Source of the DNA: Methanobrevibacter arboriphilus JCM 13429 = DSM 1125
GTDB taxonomy: Archaea; Methanobacteriota; Methanobacteria; Methanobacteriales; Methanobacteriaceae
Assembly (NCBI RefSeq): GCF_002072215.1
Contig: NZ_JXMW01000006.1
Span: 62,001-126,000 of the forward strand
Length of the DNA: 64,000 bases
Reading direction: 5' to 3'
The notes beneath the pieces were generated by a model that saw only the letters and a program-made list of their open reading frames with translations, was not told the origin of the DNA and searched no databases. Position numbers and translations under genes: made by a program. Of the stretch, positions 50,024 to 58,239 are shown piece by piece (positions within the stretch are counted from its first letter, which is position 1; every line of letters begins with the position of its first letter).

Positions 50024-51421
50024 ATGAAAATTTTAATGGTTTACCCATCTCATTCTTGGTATATGAGAATATATAGAAAAATTAAAAAGATTCCAAATAG
50101 TTCTTTAGGAACAAAACATGGGATTGGATATATAATTAATTATGCTAAGTCCAATGATGAAATAGTAGATTTTTTAGAATTAGAATCTGTGAGTTGGAAA
50201 GAATTTAAAAGGATTGTAAAAAATTATGACATAGTAGGTTATAGTATTATCTCTATGAATTATAATATAGCTATGAAAGCGATCAAAATTAATAAAAAAG
50301 AAAATCCTAATGTAACTATCATTGTTGGGGGTGTCGATCCTTCAGTTTCTACTGAAAAATATGAAAACAGTCATTTAATCGATTATATAATTCGTGGAGA
50401 AGGTGAAATTTCTTTTTTAGAGATTATTAAGGCAAAAATTGAAGAATTAGGTGGAAATCAATTGGGGGATAATAGAACTGATAGATTTAAAAAAGTTATT
50501 GAAGGTAAAAAAATCGAGAATTTAGACAATTTAGATTTTGTAAATCGAGATATAGTTTCCCATAGTAAGTCTCCAAATCCATTATTACTTAAAGAACCTC
50601 ATTTTTCAATATTAACAAGCCGTGCATGTTTATATAATTGTAAATTCTGTGCACCAGCATCCAAAAAAATGTTTGGTAAAAAAATAAGAACAAGATCTGC
50701 AGAAAATGTTGTTCAAGAATTAATTTATCTCAAAAATAAGTATGGTCTAAAAAGTGTAACTTTTGAAAGTGATAATTTTCTTCAAGATAGGGAATGGTTG
50801 ATTAATTTCATTGATTGTTTAAAAAAATCAAAATTAAAGATTAATTTCAATATTCATGGTAGGAGTAATAATATTATTAAAAATCACGACTTAATTAAAG
50901 AACTTAAAATATTAGGTCTTATAGAAGTTTTTATAGGCATAGAATCTGGTTCAGATAAAATTTTAAGATATTTTAAGAAAGGAACAAGCGTTGATATGAA
51001 TAAAAAAGCAGTAAATATATTAAAAAATAATAATATTAAAATACAAGCTTCTTTCATATCTGGTTTTCCTGTTGAAACAAAAGAAGATATCAAGTTAACT
51101 GAACAATTCATAAAAGAAAATTTATCTAATGAAATCTTTGGTTTTTCAACTTTTGTTCCTCTTCCAGGTAGTTTTTTCTATGAAGAATATAAAAAAAAGG
51201 GTTTACTTTTTGAAGACAGTGAATATTCAGATTTTAACCTTAAGAGACCAAGAATTATGGGTGTTAATTATTATTATTTATCTTGGATAAATTTTAAACT
51301 CTTTTTAAAATATTCTGACTCATATTTTTCCCAATTAAGCCATTTAATATTTTTTATTTATAATATCTTCCTAATCACGGGATTTTATATTAAATATTAT
51401 ATAAAAAATATTATTAAATAA
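50024..51421 (+). CDS. Cobalamin-binding radical SAM protein
   Basis: About 465 residues. N-terminal B12-binding-type Rossmann region: ILMVYPSHSWYMR, VGYSIISMNYNIAM, VTIIVGGVDPSVSTEKY, DYIIRGEGEISFLEII. Radical SAM core: SRACLYNCKFCAP gives CxxxCxxC (about residues 200-210), followed by VTFESDNFLQD, IEVFIGIESGSDKILRYFKKG and IQASFISGFPVETKED. The C-terminal ~70 residues include a hydrophobic stretch (LSHLIFFIYNIFLITGFYIKYYI) that may associate with membrane. Such enzymes methylate or rearrange unactivated carbon; in a glycan cassette the target may be a sugar or prenyl lipid. ATG 50024 follows TGGAG; an ATG twelve bases earlier is less likely. Confidence 0.85.
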   Translation: MKILMVYPSHSWYMRIYRKIKKIPNSSLGTKHGIGYIINYAKSNDEIVDFLELESVSWKEFKRIVKNYDIVGYSIISMNYNIAMKAIKINKKENPNVTIIVGGVDPSVSTEKYENSHLIDYIIRGEGEISFLEIIKAKIEELGGNQLGDNRTDRFKKVIEGKKIENLDNLDFVNRDIVSHSKSPNPLLLKEPHFSILTSRACLYNCKFCAPASKKMFGKKIRTRSAENVVQELIYLKNKYGLKSVTFESDNFLQDREWLINFIDCLKKSKLKINFNIHGRSNNIIKNHDLIKELKILGLIEVFIGIESGSDKILRYFKKGTSVDMNKKAVNILKNNNIKIQASFISGFPVETKEDIKLTEQFIKENLSNEIFGFSTFVPLPGSFFYEEYKKKGLLFEDSEYSDFNLKRPRIMGVNYYYLSWINFKLFLKYSDSYFSQLSHLIFFIYNIFLITGFYIKYYIKNIIK

Positions 51422-51506
51422 AAAAATTGAAAAACTGAAAAACTGAAAAATTGAAAAATTAAATATATCACTATTTTTCTAATTTAAGGTAATATCAGAG
51501 TAGATT

Positions 51507-52212
51507 ATGTCAATAATATATAAAACACCCAATGAAATAAAAAAAGACAAATATCAAGGAAGTAAAGATAATTCAAAAAGGGAACCAACAAAAAGAAAAG
51601 TTTTAGAATTGTTTGATAAATTACCTAGAGGAAAAGTTTTAGAAATTGGAGCAGGAGATGGTTTTCTAAGTAATACTCTGAATGGTATGGGATTTGATGT
51701 AATTGCTTCTGATATAAATACTGATTTATTCAAACCAAAAAATATAGATTTTTTAAAAATAGATGCTAATTTTACTTTTCCTTTTGAAGATAATAGCTTT
51801 GATTATGTTGTTTCTGTTGAAACTATTGAACATTTAGAATATCTCTGGAATTTGATCAATGAAAGTTATAGGGTATTAAGAGGGGAAGGGGGAGAAATTG
51901 ATATTTACTACTCCTAATGTTGAAACAATACAAAATAGGATATTATACTTATTTTTAGGTAGGTTTAATCATTTTAACAATAGAAGTTTAAGTATTAATC
52001 ATATTTCTCCACAATTCTCATGGATACTTAATTGAATGATAAAAGATAAATTTGAGATTGTAAAGGAAACCTATAATGCAGGAACATTAATACTTGTTAG
52101 TCCAGTTATTTCAAAAGTTAGAATTCCTATAAAAAATAAGCTTTTTGGTGAAATAAAGATAATCGAACTCAAAAAATTGGTTAAATATAAAATAAAAAAT
52201 GAAAAAGAGTAA
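51507..52212 (+). pseudogene. Methyltransferase gene broken by a frameshift and a stop
   Basis: The first 128 codons encode a good SAM methyltransferase N-half: VLEIGAGDGFLSNTLNGMGFDVIASDI, DFLKIDANFTFPFEDNSFDYVVSVETIEHLEY. At the G-rich tract 51881-51894 the frame is lost and ends at 51917. One base less there gives the expected continuation KLIFTTPNVETIQNRILYLFLG...NHISPQFSWILN, then an in-frame TGA at 52033-52035, then MIKDKFEIVKETYNAGTLILV to a stop at 52212. The frame on both sides is otherwise clean, so decay is recent. A five-G run (51888-51892) is the likely slip site, so phase variation is conceivable, but the second stop argues for loss. Confidence 0.85.
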
Positions 52213-53471
52213 AAATATAATAAAAATATTCTAAATAATAAGATAACTATAAAATTTAAAGAATAATCTATTATCATAAAAAATACTTCCAGATATTAAT
52301 TCGAATTTTGATTTTTTGGTAAAAGGAGAGGGAAGGGAGAAGGGAGTATCTACCTATAAATTAGATATTATTTTCTATATAACTTTTATTTATTGTTAAA
52401 AGTGCTGTATAATTTAAGTAATTAATTGTAAAGTAATTAAAATTATAGAACTTTATTTTAAGTATAATAAAAGAAAAATTATATTTAAACAGTGCTTACA
52501 TGAGATTAAAAAAGTTAATTAAGTTTGTAACTTAGTTTGGAAAAGTTCAAAACTTAAATCTAAAGATGAGAAATTCGTAATTTTTCAGAATAATTGATGA
52601 TAATAGCAAAAATTAGCTCGTAAAGAAACTAATAAGACTAATATTTTATTTTATTTTTTATTTATATATTAAATATTTTTTATTTATTAATTCATATATA
52701 TTAAGTTTAAATTTATATTAATCATGTTATTCTTTATATTTTTTATATAGATAAGTTTATATTAAAAATATTAATAAAATAAAAAAGTAGAGAATATTCA
52801 CTTTATATTTATAAATTATTTGTTAAAGAAAAGAGATGATTCTAGAAGTTGTAATATCTGCTGATAATAACTTTGCTATACAAATAGGAATTATAATAAT
52901 CTCATTTTTTAGAAACAAAATCAATAATATTTCGATAAAATAAATTTATATATGCTAAACTCTAAAATTTACAAAAAATATGAAAAATTAGCTAAAAATG
53001 AAGTTTTATAAATATTATTATAAAAAATAAGATATATAAATAAAGAGATATGATTAATAGTTTTAATCTTGGGGGAAATATATCTAAATATAAGTCCAGA
53101 GAAAATACAACAGATAAGCTATAAAACTCAAATAAAATAGTAAAGTAGTAATGAATATTAGCTAAATCCAATACAAAATAATAAAAACCTCTTAATATTT
53201 CCCAATACTTAAAAATAATAATGAAAAACACATCGTTAAAAGAAGGTTATAACTAAAAAAATAATTATAATATGGTGTTAAATTAAAATAAATAGTAGGT
53301 TAGTATAACAAAAAAAATATAAATTGATAATATTCTAAATAAAAATATTTGAATTAAGATTCTTCAAGGTTGTTTATTAATTAGTTAATTAATGTTTTAT
53401 ATTTATTTTTAGAAGTTAATTAACTATTTATAAAAAATAAATTAAATAACCCTTAAAAGTATATACTTCTT
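52213..53471. other. Long gene-poor region: right end of the accessory island
   Basis: 1259 bases with no supported gene. It holds a purine tract (AAAAGGAGAGGGAAGGGAGA at 52320-52339, continuing GAAGGGAG) bounded by GGTA/TACC, and the second direct-repeat copy (52719-52802). A hydrophobic 79-codon minus-strand frame (52992-53231) has no ribosome site and looks accidental. Old decay or insertion remnants are likely. Confidence 0.55.
52719..52802. repeat. Direct repeat, copy 2 (~84 bp)
   Basis: Near-identical to 45542-45625 at a constant offset. The match ends sharply at AGAGAATATTCACT; the bases after it (TTATATTTATAAATT) no longer match the first copy. No inverted-repeat arm follows this copy. 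Confidence 0.85.
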
Positions 53472-53744
53472 TTATATTAATAACATTAGTGGAATGGAAA
53501 TAGTTAATAACGAAGAAGTAATATAAAAATATTTATTATTTTTCCATATATTTTTCCATGTTATTTTCTCATGTTTTTCAGTTTTATATCCATAAAACTT
53601 AATAAAAAAATAACATAAGAAAATAGCAAAAATTATGATAAGTAACCTTAAATCTGGAAAATTCGATTTTTCTAAGTAAATTAAACCCCATATAATAATT
53701 AATAATGAAATATGAGTTAAAATAAGTTTATTATTATATTTCAT
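53472..53744 (-). CDS. Small membrane protein, third gene of a three-gene operon
   Basis: 90 residues with three probable membrane helices: LILTHISLLIIIWGLIYL (~7-24), LRLLIIIFAIFLCYFFIKFY (~33-52) and FYITSSLLTISIPLMLLI (~73-90), separated by a basic loop (KTEKHEKITWKNIWKNNK). AGGAGT lies three bases before the ATG, and the gene starts 13 bases after the stop of its upstream neighbour, so co-translation is likely. No family is recognised. Small multi-helix proteins next to a Gly-rich exported partner can be immunity or export factors; this is speculation. Confidence 0.65.
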   Translation of the reverse strand: MKYNNKLILTHISLLIIIWGLIYLEKSNFPDLRLLIIIFAIFLCYFFIKFYGYKTEKHEKITWKNIWKNNKYFYITSSLLTISIPLMLLI

Positions 53745-53757
53745 AATACTCCTAAGT

Positions 53758-54363
53758 TTATTTCAAATATTTATTTATTTCTGCAGTAGTTAAATTTCGA
53801 CGACCAGTTTCACTATCAATATAAGAGGCTCTATCAATATCATATTCCCAATTATTTTTATAAGGAACTTCAATGCAATCTATCTTATTAGTCTTTTTAT
53901 TGAGTATATATATAGTTTTCATATCCCAAATAGTTCCATGATAACTATAATATTGCCAAGTATCATTAGAAGCCCACGTATTTTTATACCCTATTGTTGC
54001 AAAACCAAAACCAATACCAATACCAATAGTACCAATTGTTCCTGAAACTATTGAAGGGAGAAATTTAAGAGCTATTCCTCCTATAATATCAGTACCAATA
54101 CCTAAACCAAATAAAATGTCTCTATTATTATCATTTAAAAATAAAATAATATCTGAATATTCACCAATAAAATCACCTACTAATCTTCCGATTCCATAAT
54201 TAATTAAACCAGTCAATATATCATGGAAACAAAATGAATTATCATTAGTTATAGCTCCTTTAAATTCAAAATCATCTATTGTAGTTATGGATTTAGATAA
54301 TCCAGAATCCATGTCAATAGTCAATTTATGCATATCATTATCTTCTAGAGTAATTATAATCAT
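53758..54363 (-). CDS. Unrecognised protein with Gly-rich hydrophobic centre, second gene of the operon
   Basis: 201 residues. The N-terminal ~60 are polar beta-like (HKLTIDMDSGLSKSITTIDDFEFKGAI). The centre (~84-122) is a Gly/Ile-rich hydrophobic run, GLGIGTDIIGGIALKFLPSI and GTIGTIGIGIGFGFATIG, that could span or insert into membrane in the manner of a glycine zipper. The C-terminus is polar and aromatic (TWASNDTWQYYSYHGTIWDMKTIYIL...YIDSETGRRNLTTAEINKYLK). The frame is open upstream of ATG 54363 without ATG, GTG or TTG, and the ribosome site is weak, so the start is uncertain. Not recognised. Confidence 0.62.
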   Translation of the reverse strand: MIIITLEDNDMHKLTIDMDSGLSKSITTIDDFEFKGAITNDNSFCFHDILTGLINYGIGRLVGDFIGEYSDIILFLNDNNRDILFGLGIGTDIIGGIALKFLPSIVSGTIGTIGIGIGFGFATIGYKNTWASNDTWQYYSYHGTIWDMKTIYILNKKTNKIDCIEVPYKNNWEYDIDRASYIDSETGRRNLTTAEINKYLK

Positions 54364-54409
54364 AGAACCATTCTTTATAACACTAAAAGTTTCATTATTA
54401 GCTATATAA

Positions 54410-54637
54410 TTAACTATGATTTATGCTATTATAATTATTATTAGAGGCTTTAGGGCTAATTGATTTAAATATAATTTTAATAATAAAAATGTATAAAACA
54501 ATACAAATCGGAATACTTATTAAAGCTAGAACTCCTCCTACTAAATCATATAGAAAAAGGTGAAAATATACCCACACAAAAAATCCAAATATCAGAAGAG
54601 AAATTGCTATTATAAATTTTAGACCTAATCTAGCCAT
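54410..54637 (-). CDS. Small two-helix membrane protein, first gene of the operon
   Basis: 75 residues: helix one LKFIIAISLLIFGFFVWVYFHLFLY (~6-30), helix two GGVLALISIPICIVLYIFIIKIIF (~34-57), then a polar tail rich in Asn and Ser. GGAGATGAAAA precedes the ATG, an excellent ribosome site. It heads the minus-strand operon 54637-53472. No family is recognised. Confidence 0.66.
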   Translation of the reverse strand: MARLGLKFIIAISLLIFGFFVWVYFHLFLYDLVGGVLALISIPICIVLYIFIIKIIFKSISPKASNNNYNSINHS

Positions 54638-54748
54638 TTTTCATCTCCATTAGTTAACAACAATTAATTATATTAAAACTTCTTTATCTGTTAATTATTT
54701 TATATTACACTTTCGTTATACCTTAACTTAACTCATAAAAAGTAATAA

Positions 54749-55080
54749 TTAATAAATATAATTTAAAACTTCTTTTCCAAGCTTTGTTAGTTGATATAGT
54801 CTATTTTGTTTAATAATAAGCAATCTTTCACTTTAAATATTACTAATTATTCTACTTTTGTCATTTATAAAATTTTCTAAAAATTTGTTTTATATTGTTT
54901 TTTATTGAAATAATCTAATATTTGTTTTTCTTTTGTGTTAATTTGATATAGTTTTTGTCTTTTGTTTGAAGAATTAGGAGTTTAAGTAATATTTTTTCAT
55001 TTAACTCTCTTAATAATGCACCAACATGATTAACTCTAATTTCAATTTCATCTGCTATATCTGAGCAAAAACTAATGAAA
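54749..55080 (-). pseudogene. Decayed winged-helix regulator
   Basis: Fragments in shifting minus-strand frames read as a MarR-like winged helix: FCSDIADEIEIRVNHVGALLRELNEKILL, then KNYIKLTQK followed after a shift by KQILDYFNKKQYKTNF, and then SERLLIIKQNRLYQLTKLGKEVLNYIY to a stop at 54749. Several stops and shifts break it, and the start is missing. It points to two wing/recognition units, or to one gene with an internal repeat. It lies between the small membrane operon and the broken TetR gene. Confidence 0.6.
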
Positions 55081-55150
55081 ATACGATAAAGATAACGACA
55101 TAAAAACTAAACAAAGCTGAATACAATAATTGGATGGATAGAAATGCTAG

Positions 55151-55765
55151 GTGAAATTATGTATTAAGAATAAAATTGTTGAAGCTACTTTTCTATTATC
55201 TATGGAATATGGATATGATAACGTTTCTATAAAACAAATTAAAGAAAAATCTGAAATCGCAGCTAGTTCTATTTATCATCATTACAAAAATAAGGACGCT
55301 ATTTTATCCTATATGATACAAAGATACTTTGTAGAAAAAATCACAGAATTAAAAAATCTTTGTTATGAATTTGAAGGTTCATTTATTGAAAAATTAAGAT
55401 TTATATATTATCGATCAATAGGTATTGATATTCAGAATAATGAAAAACCTATTAGAAAAATAAATGGTGAAACAATTGATTATAAAAAATACTATTTAAT
55501 GCTTAATAGTATTTATCATCAACATCCAGAATATAGAGATTTATTTGATAATATGACTCATACTGTAATTAAAATTTTTAAAGAGTAAGTTGATGAATTT
55601 ATATATAAAAAAGAATTAGATATTAACATTAGTCCAAATAAGATGGCTTTATTTCTTTTTACCAATATTAAAGGATTTATAAACTTATGGATGACTCTAT
55701 CTGATAGTGATGTAGATGAGATTATAGATGCTAATCTTGAAGCTATAAAACAAACAATAAATTAA
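55151..55765 (+). pseudogene. TetR-family regulator with in-frame stop
   Basis: The helix-turn-helix is intact: IVEATFLLSMEYGYDNVSIKQIKEKSEIAASSIYHHYKNKDAILSYMI. The frame stops at TAA 55586-55588 after ~145 codons, but the same frame then runs on for 58 codons (VDEFIYKKELDINISPNKMALFLFTNIKGFINLWMTLSDSDVDEIIDANLEAIKQTIN), restoring a normal TetR length of ~204. At the 5' end AGGTGAAATT is followed by ATG in another frame, and one base less would give MYKNKIVEAT, so a second lesion is likely there; the present frame begins at GTG. A truncated, dimerisation-defective product is the alternative. Confidence 0.8.
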
Positions 55766-56086
55766 CTCTTTAAATTTTATTTTCTTTTTATTAAGAATTT
55801 TTGATAATACTTTTATAGTTATAGCTATGAGTATTATGAAAAATTATATTTAATTGATTGTTTATGTGTTTATTCTAGCTATAAATTATTTTATTTTTTA
55901 AAATAAATAATTTAATCTTATTTTAATAATTAACTATAATCAAAATTAATTAGTAAATGATATAATAAAATAATTAATTAACATTTTTATTATAGTTAAA
56001 ATATAATGAATGTAAAAATATAAAAATTATAATAAAAAAGTAAAATAAGGAATAGAAAATAAATTATTCCCTGAAAAAATAAAATT
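55766..56086. other. Intergenic region, no gene seen
   Basis: 321 AT-rich bases between the broken TetR gene and the 3' end of the adhesin-like gene. No strong terminator, repeat or ORF was recognised. Confidence 0.45.
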
Positions 56087-57451
56087 TTATTGTTTTCTGT
56101 AGATTAATCCTAAACTAGCTAAAAGCACTAAAATTATGATAATTATTGGCATTCCTGTTTCTTTCATAGTAGCATTAGCTACTGGATTATTACTTGTATT
56201 ATTAGTATTATTATTAGGTTCAGGAGGCTCAGGCGGTACTGGCGGTACTGGTGGTATTGGTTCAGTAGCTAATATAGTAAAACCTTGAGTTTCATAATCT
56301 AACATAGTTGAAAAGTTTGAAACTTTAGAATCCAACTCAGTAGTTAAAGACTGGCTATTTCTACCATCAATAGTATCAATCAAAACACCATTTTTAAATA
56401 TATCTACTTCAAAGTATGGGAAATATAAGCCTGCATTGGCGTTATTGTTTGTACCATTAAGTACAAAATAATAATTATAATGTAATATATCTCCAATTTC
56501 TAAAGTATTATTCAAAACACTAGTATTTAAAATCATAGTGAAATAATTACCTAGATCAAAATTGGTTACATTAATAGGATTATTAGAACCCCACCAATTA
56601 TAATCAGCAGTAGAATTACCATAATTAGAAATAGTAAAATTCTGACTATCTTTATTATCAACTAATATAGAATGGCTTATATTCAATGTACCATTTGGAC
56701 CTATGGTTATAGCTCCACCAATCTGCATAGCAGTATTATTCCTAAATATAGATCCTATAATAGAAAGTCTCCCTTGAGAAATTATAGCTCCTCCGAAATC
56801 AGCAGCACTATTATTAATGAATGTTGAATTTATAATACTCATATTCCCATAGTTAACAATTGCTCCACCATCATCAGCAATTCCATTTGAAAAAGTTGAA
56901 TTATTGATATAGCTTCTTCCAATTGGATCATTGAAAATAGATCCTCCTTGAGGAGCATAGTTTTCATCGAACACACAATTGTCTGTATTGAGTATACCAT
57001 TATTATAAATAGCCCCTCCATAAAGTCCTGCTTGATTACCAGTTAAAACACAATCAGTCATAGTGACTGTACCTAGATTATAAACAGCTCCTCCAAATGG
57101 ATTAGGAGAATTTGCAAAACCATCTTTTAAAGTAACATTAATCAGAGTTAAAGTTCCAGTGCCTGTAACATTGAATATTCTGTATAAATTACTTCCATCA
57201 ATTATAACAGTATTTGATGGGCCATTTCCTTTAATTGTAACTGATTTATTAATAACTATCTGAGTATTGTTATTTCCAGAATAGACACCCGGATCAAGAA
57301 TTATTGTGTCAATTGGATCATTTGTTATTGCCCCATTAATTCCTCCAGCAGTAGAATTATTAATTGTAGTCTCAGCTGCTGAAACTGAAGTCAAACAAAA
57401 ACAAAAAGCAAATAAAACTATCAAGAATATGCTTAATTTTTTAAATATCAC
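56087..57451 (-). CDS. Adhesin-like secreted beta-helix protein with C-terminal membrane anchor
   Basis: 454 residues. Signal peptide ~1-25 (KKLSIFLIVLFAFCFCLTSVSA). Residues ~35-290 form a right-handed beta-helix of polymorphic-outer-membrane-type coils, with repeated GGAIxNxGxxxIxNSTFxNN units (six or so GGA[IV] turns). Next is a CARDB/DUF11-like beta domain (ILNTSVLNNTLEIGDILHYNYYFVLN), a proline-rich spacer (PIPPVPPVPPEPPEPNNNTN, ~395-415) and a C-terminal anchor PIIIIILVLLASLGLIYRKQ. Such proteins are abundant in gut Methanobrevibacter and are thought to bind partner cells or surfaces. Start ATG follows a GGGGGTG ribosome site. It resembles the partial gene at 1-379. Confidence 0.88.
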   Translation of the reverse strand: MIFKKLSIFLIVLFAFCFCLTSVSAAETTINNSTAGGINGAITNDPIDTIILDPGVYSGNNNTQIVINKSVTIKGNGPSNTVIIDGSNLYRIFNVTGTGTLTLINVTLKDGFANSPNPFGGAVYNLGTVTMTDCVLTGNQAGLYGGAIYNNGILNTDNCVFDENYAPQGGSIFNDPIGRSYINNSTFSNGIADDGGAIVNYGNMSIINSTFINNSAADFGGAIISQGRLSIIGSIFRNNTAMQIGGAITIGPNGTLNISHSILVDNKDSQNFTISNYGNSTADYNWWGSNNPINVTNFDLGNYFTMILNTSVLNNTLEIGDILHYNYYFVLNGTNNNANAGLYFPYFEVDIFKNGVLIDTIDGRNSQSLTTELDSKVSNFSTMLDYETQGFTILATEPIPPVPPVPPEPPEPNNNTNNTSNNPVANATMKETGMPIIIIILVLLASLGLIYRKQ

Positions 57452-57788
57452 TCTTTTTCACCCCCTATTACAATAGATTAAACAGATATATGTTGTTACT
57501 AATATAATAAACTTTCTATAATAAAAAACAGCTTATATAAAATACACATATGTGTAAAAATATTTTAACGAATAATAAATAATATTATACTTTTTCAAAG
57601 TATTGACAAATGTTATTTTAAATAAAAATCTAAATAGATTTTATTTAAAAAATTAAGACTAAAAATACATGAAACCATGCATTATATCTTAAAATTGTAA
57701 AAATTGATACATAAATCTATAATAATATATAAATATTATAAAAAAGGAAATTAAAATAGAAATTATTCATTTTAAGAATAAAAAATAA

Positions 57789-57862
57789 AGCGGACTTGGA
57801 ATGATTTGAGCCCTCAATCTCAAGATTAGGTAATCTTATGAGATTGTATAACTATTTTTTAA
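57789..57862 (+). ncRNA. Candidate structured RNA or leader hairpin
   Basis: A GC-richer island in AT-rich DNA. It has a two-tier hairpin: CAATCTCA (57815-57822) with TGAGATTG (57839-57846), and inside it AGATT with AATCT around loop AGGT. A T-rich tract (TATTTTTT) follows. A TATA-like box (AATATATAAATATT, about 57721) would start a transcript near 57750. The left flank GCGGACTTGG recalls a tRNA acceptor end, but no tRNA can be folded. The function is unknown. Confidence 0.32.
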
Positions 57863-58072
57863 TCTATTTGTTTTTATCTTCATCGAGCTTATTATAATTT
57901 TGAATAATACCTCGTTAATATATAATATTATCAATTGATTCTATATGTATATAAGGCTATATGAGATAATGAGAGTATGTTTTTTAGTTTTATTTAGTCA
58001 GTTGATTTTTTGAATCTATTTTTTAAAATTTTTTTCGTTATTTTATTATAAAATATAAAAAATATTTAAATA

Positions 58073-58088
58073 TTTAGGCTTACCTAAA
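58073..58088. promoter_or_regulatory. DtxR-type metal box (site B)
   Basis: TTTAGGCTTACCTAAA, with the same half-sites and four-base centre as sites A and C. A TATA box (TTTATATA, 58090-58097) follows at once, as at site A. It should put the AraC-type regulator under metal control, with a leader of some 125 bases. Confidence 0.62.
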
Positions 58089-58165
58089 TTTTATATATTA
58101 TAATATTTATATTATATTCATAGAAAAATTTTTGTCAAAATTATTTTATTAGCAGTCATTTATTC

Positions 58166-58216
58166 TAATTAATGATTAATCCTAATTAATGATTAACCGT
58201 CTGATTAATGAGTAAT
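58166..58216. promoter_or_regulatory. Three direct repeats, candidate AraC-type binding sites
   Basis: CTAATTAATGATTAA occurs at 58166-58180 and again at 58183-58197, and a variant (CTGATTAATGAGTAA) at 58202-58216. The steps are 17 and 19 bases, near the spacing of AraC-family direct-repeat sites. They lie in the leader of the AraC-type gene and may serve autoregulation. Confidence 0.5.
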
Positions 58217-58239
58217 TGTTAAAATATTAAATAACAATA

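Larger units (their letters stand above)
57452..58239. other. Long divergent control region (adhesin and AraC-type regulator)
   Basis: 788 bases between divergent genes. It contains a candidate structured RNA (57789-57862), the DtxR-like box B with a TATA box (58073-58098), and three direct repeats (58166-58216). No ORF is supported. Confidence 0.6.

Noticed and set aside
52992-53231. A hydrophobic 79-codon minus-strand frame
   Set aside because: No ribosome site, and its Phe/Ile/Tyr/Leu content is what AT-rich noncoding DNA gives by chance.
57789-57862. A tRNA gene or tRNA 3' end
   Set aside because: The acceptor-like GCGGACTT has no partner, and no consensus T-arm (GGTTCRANTCC) is present on either strand.
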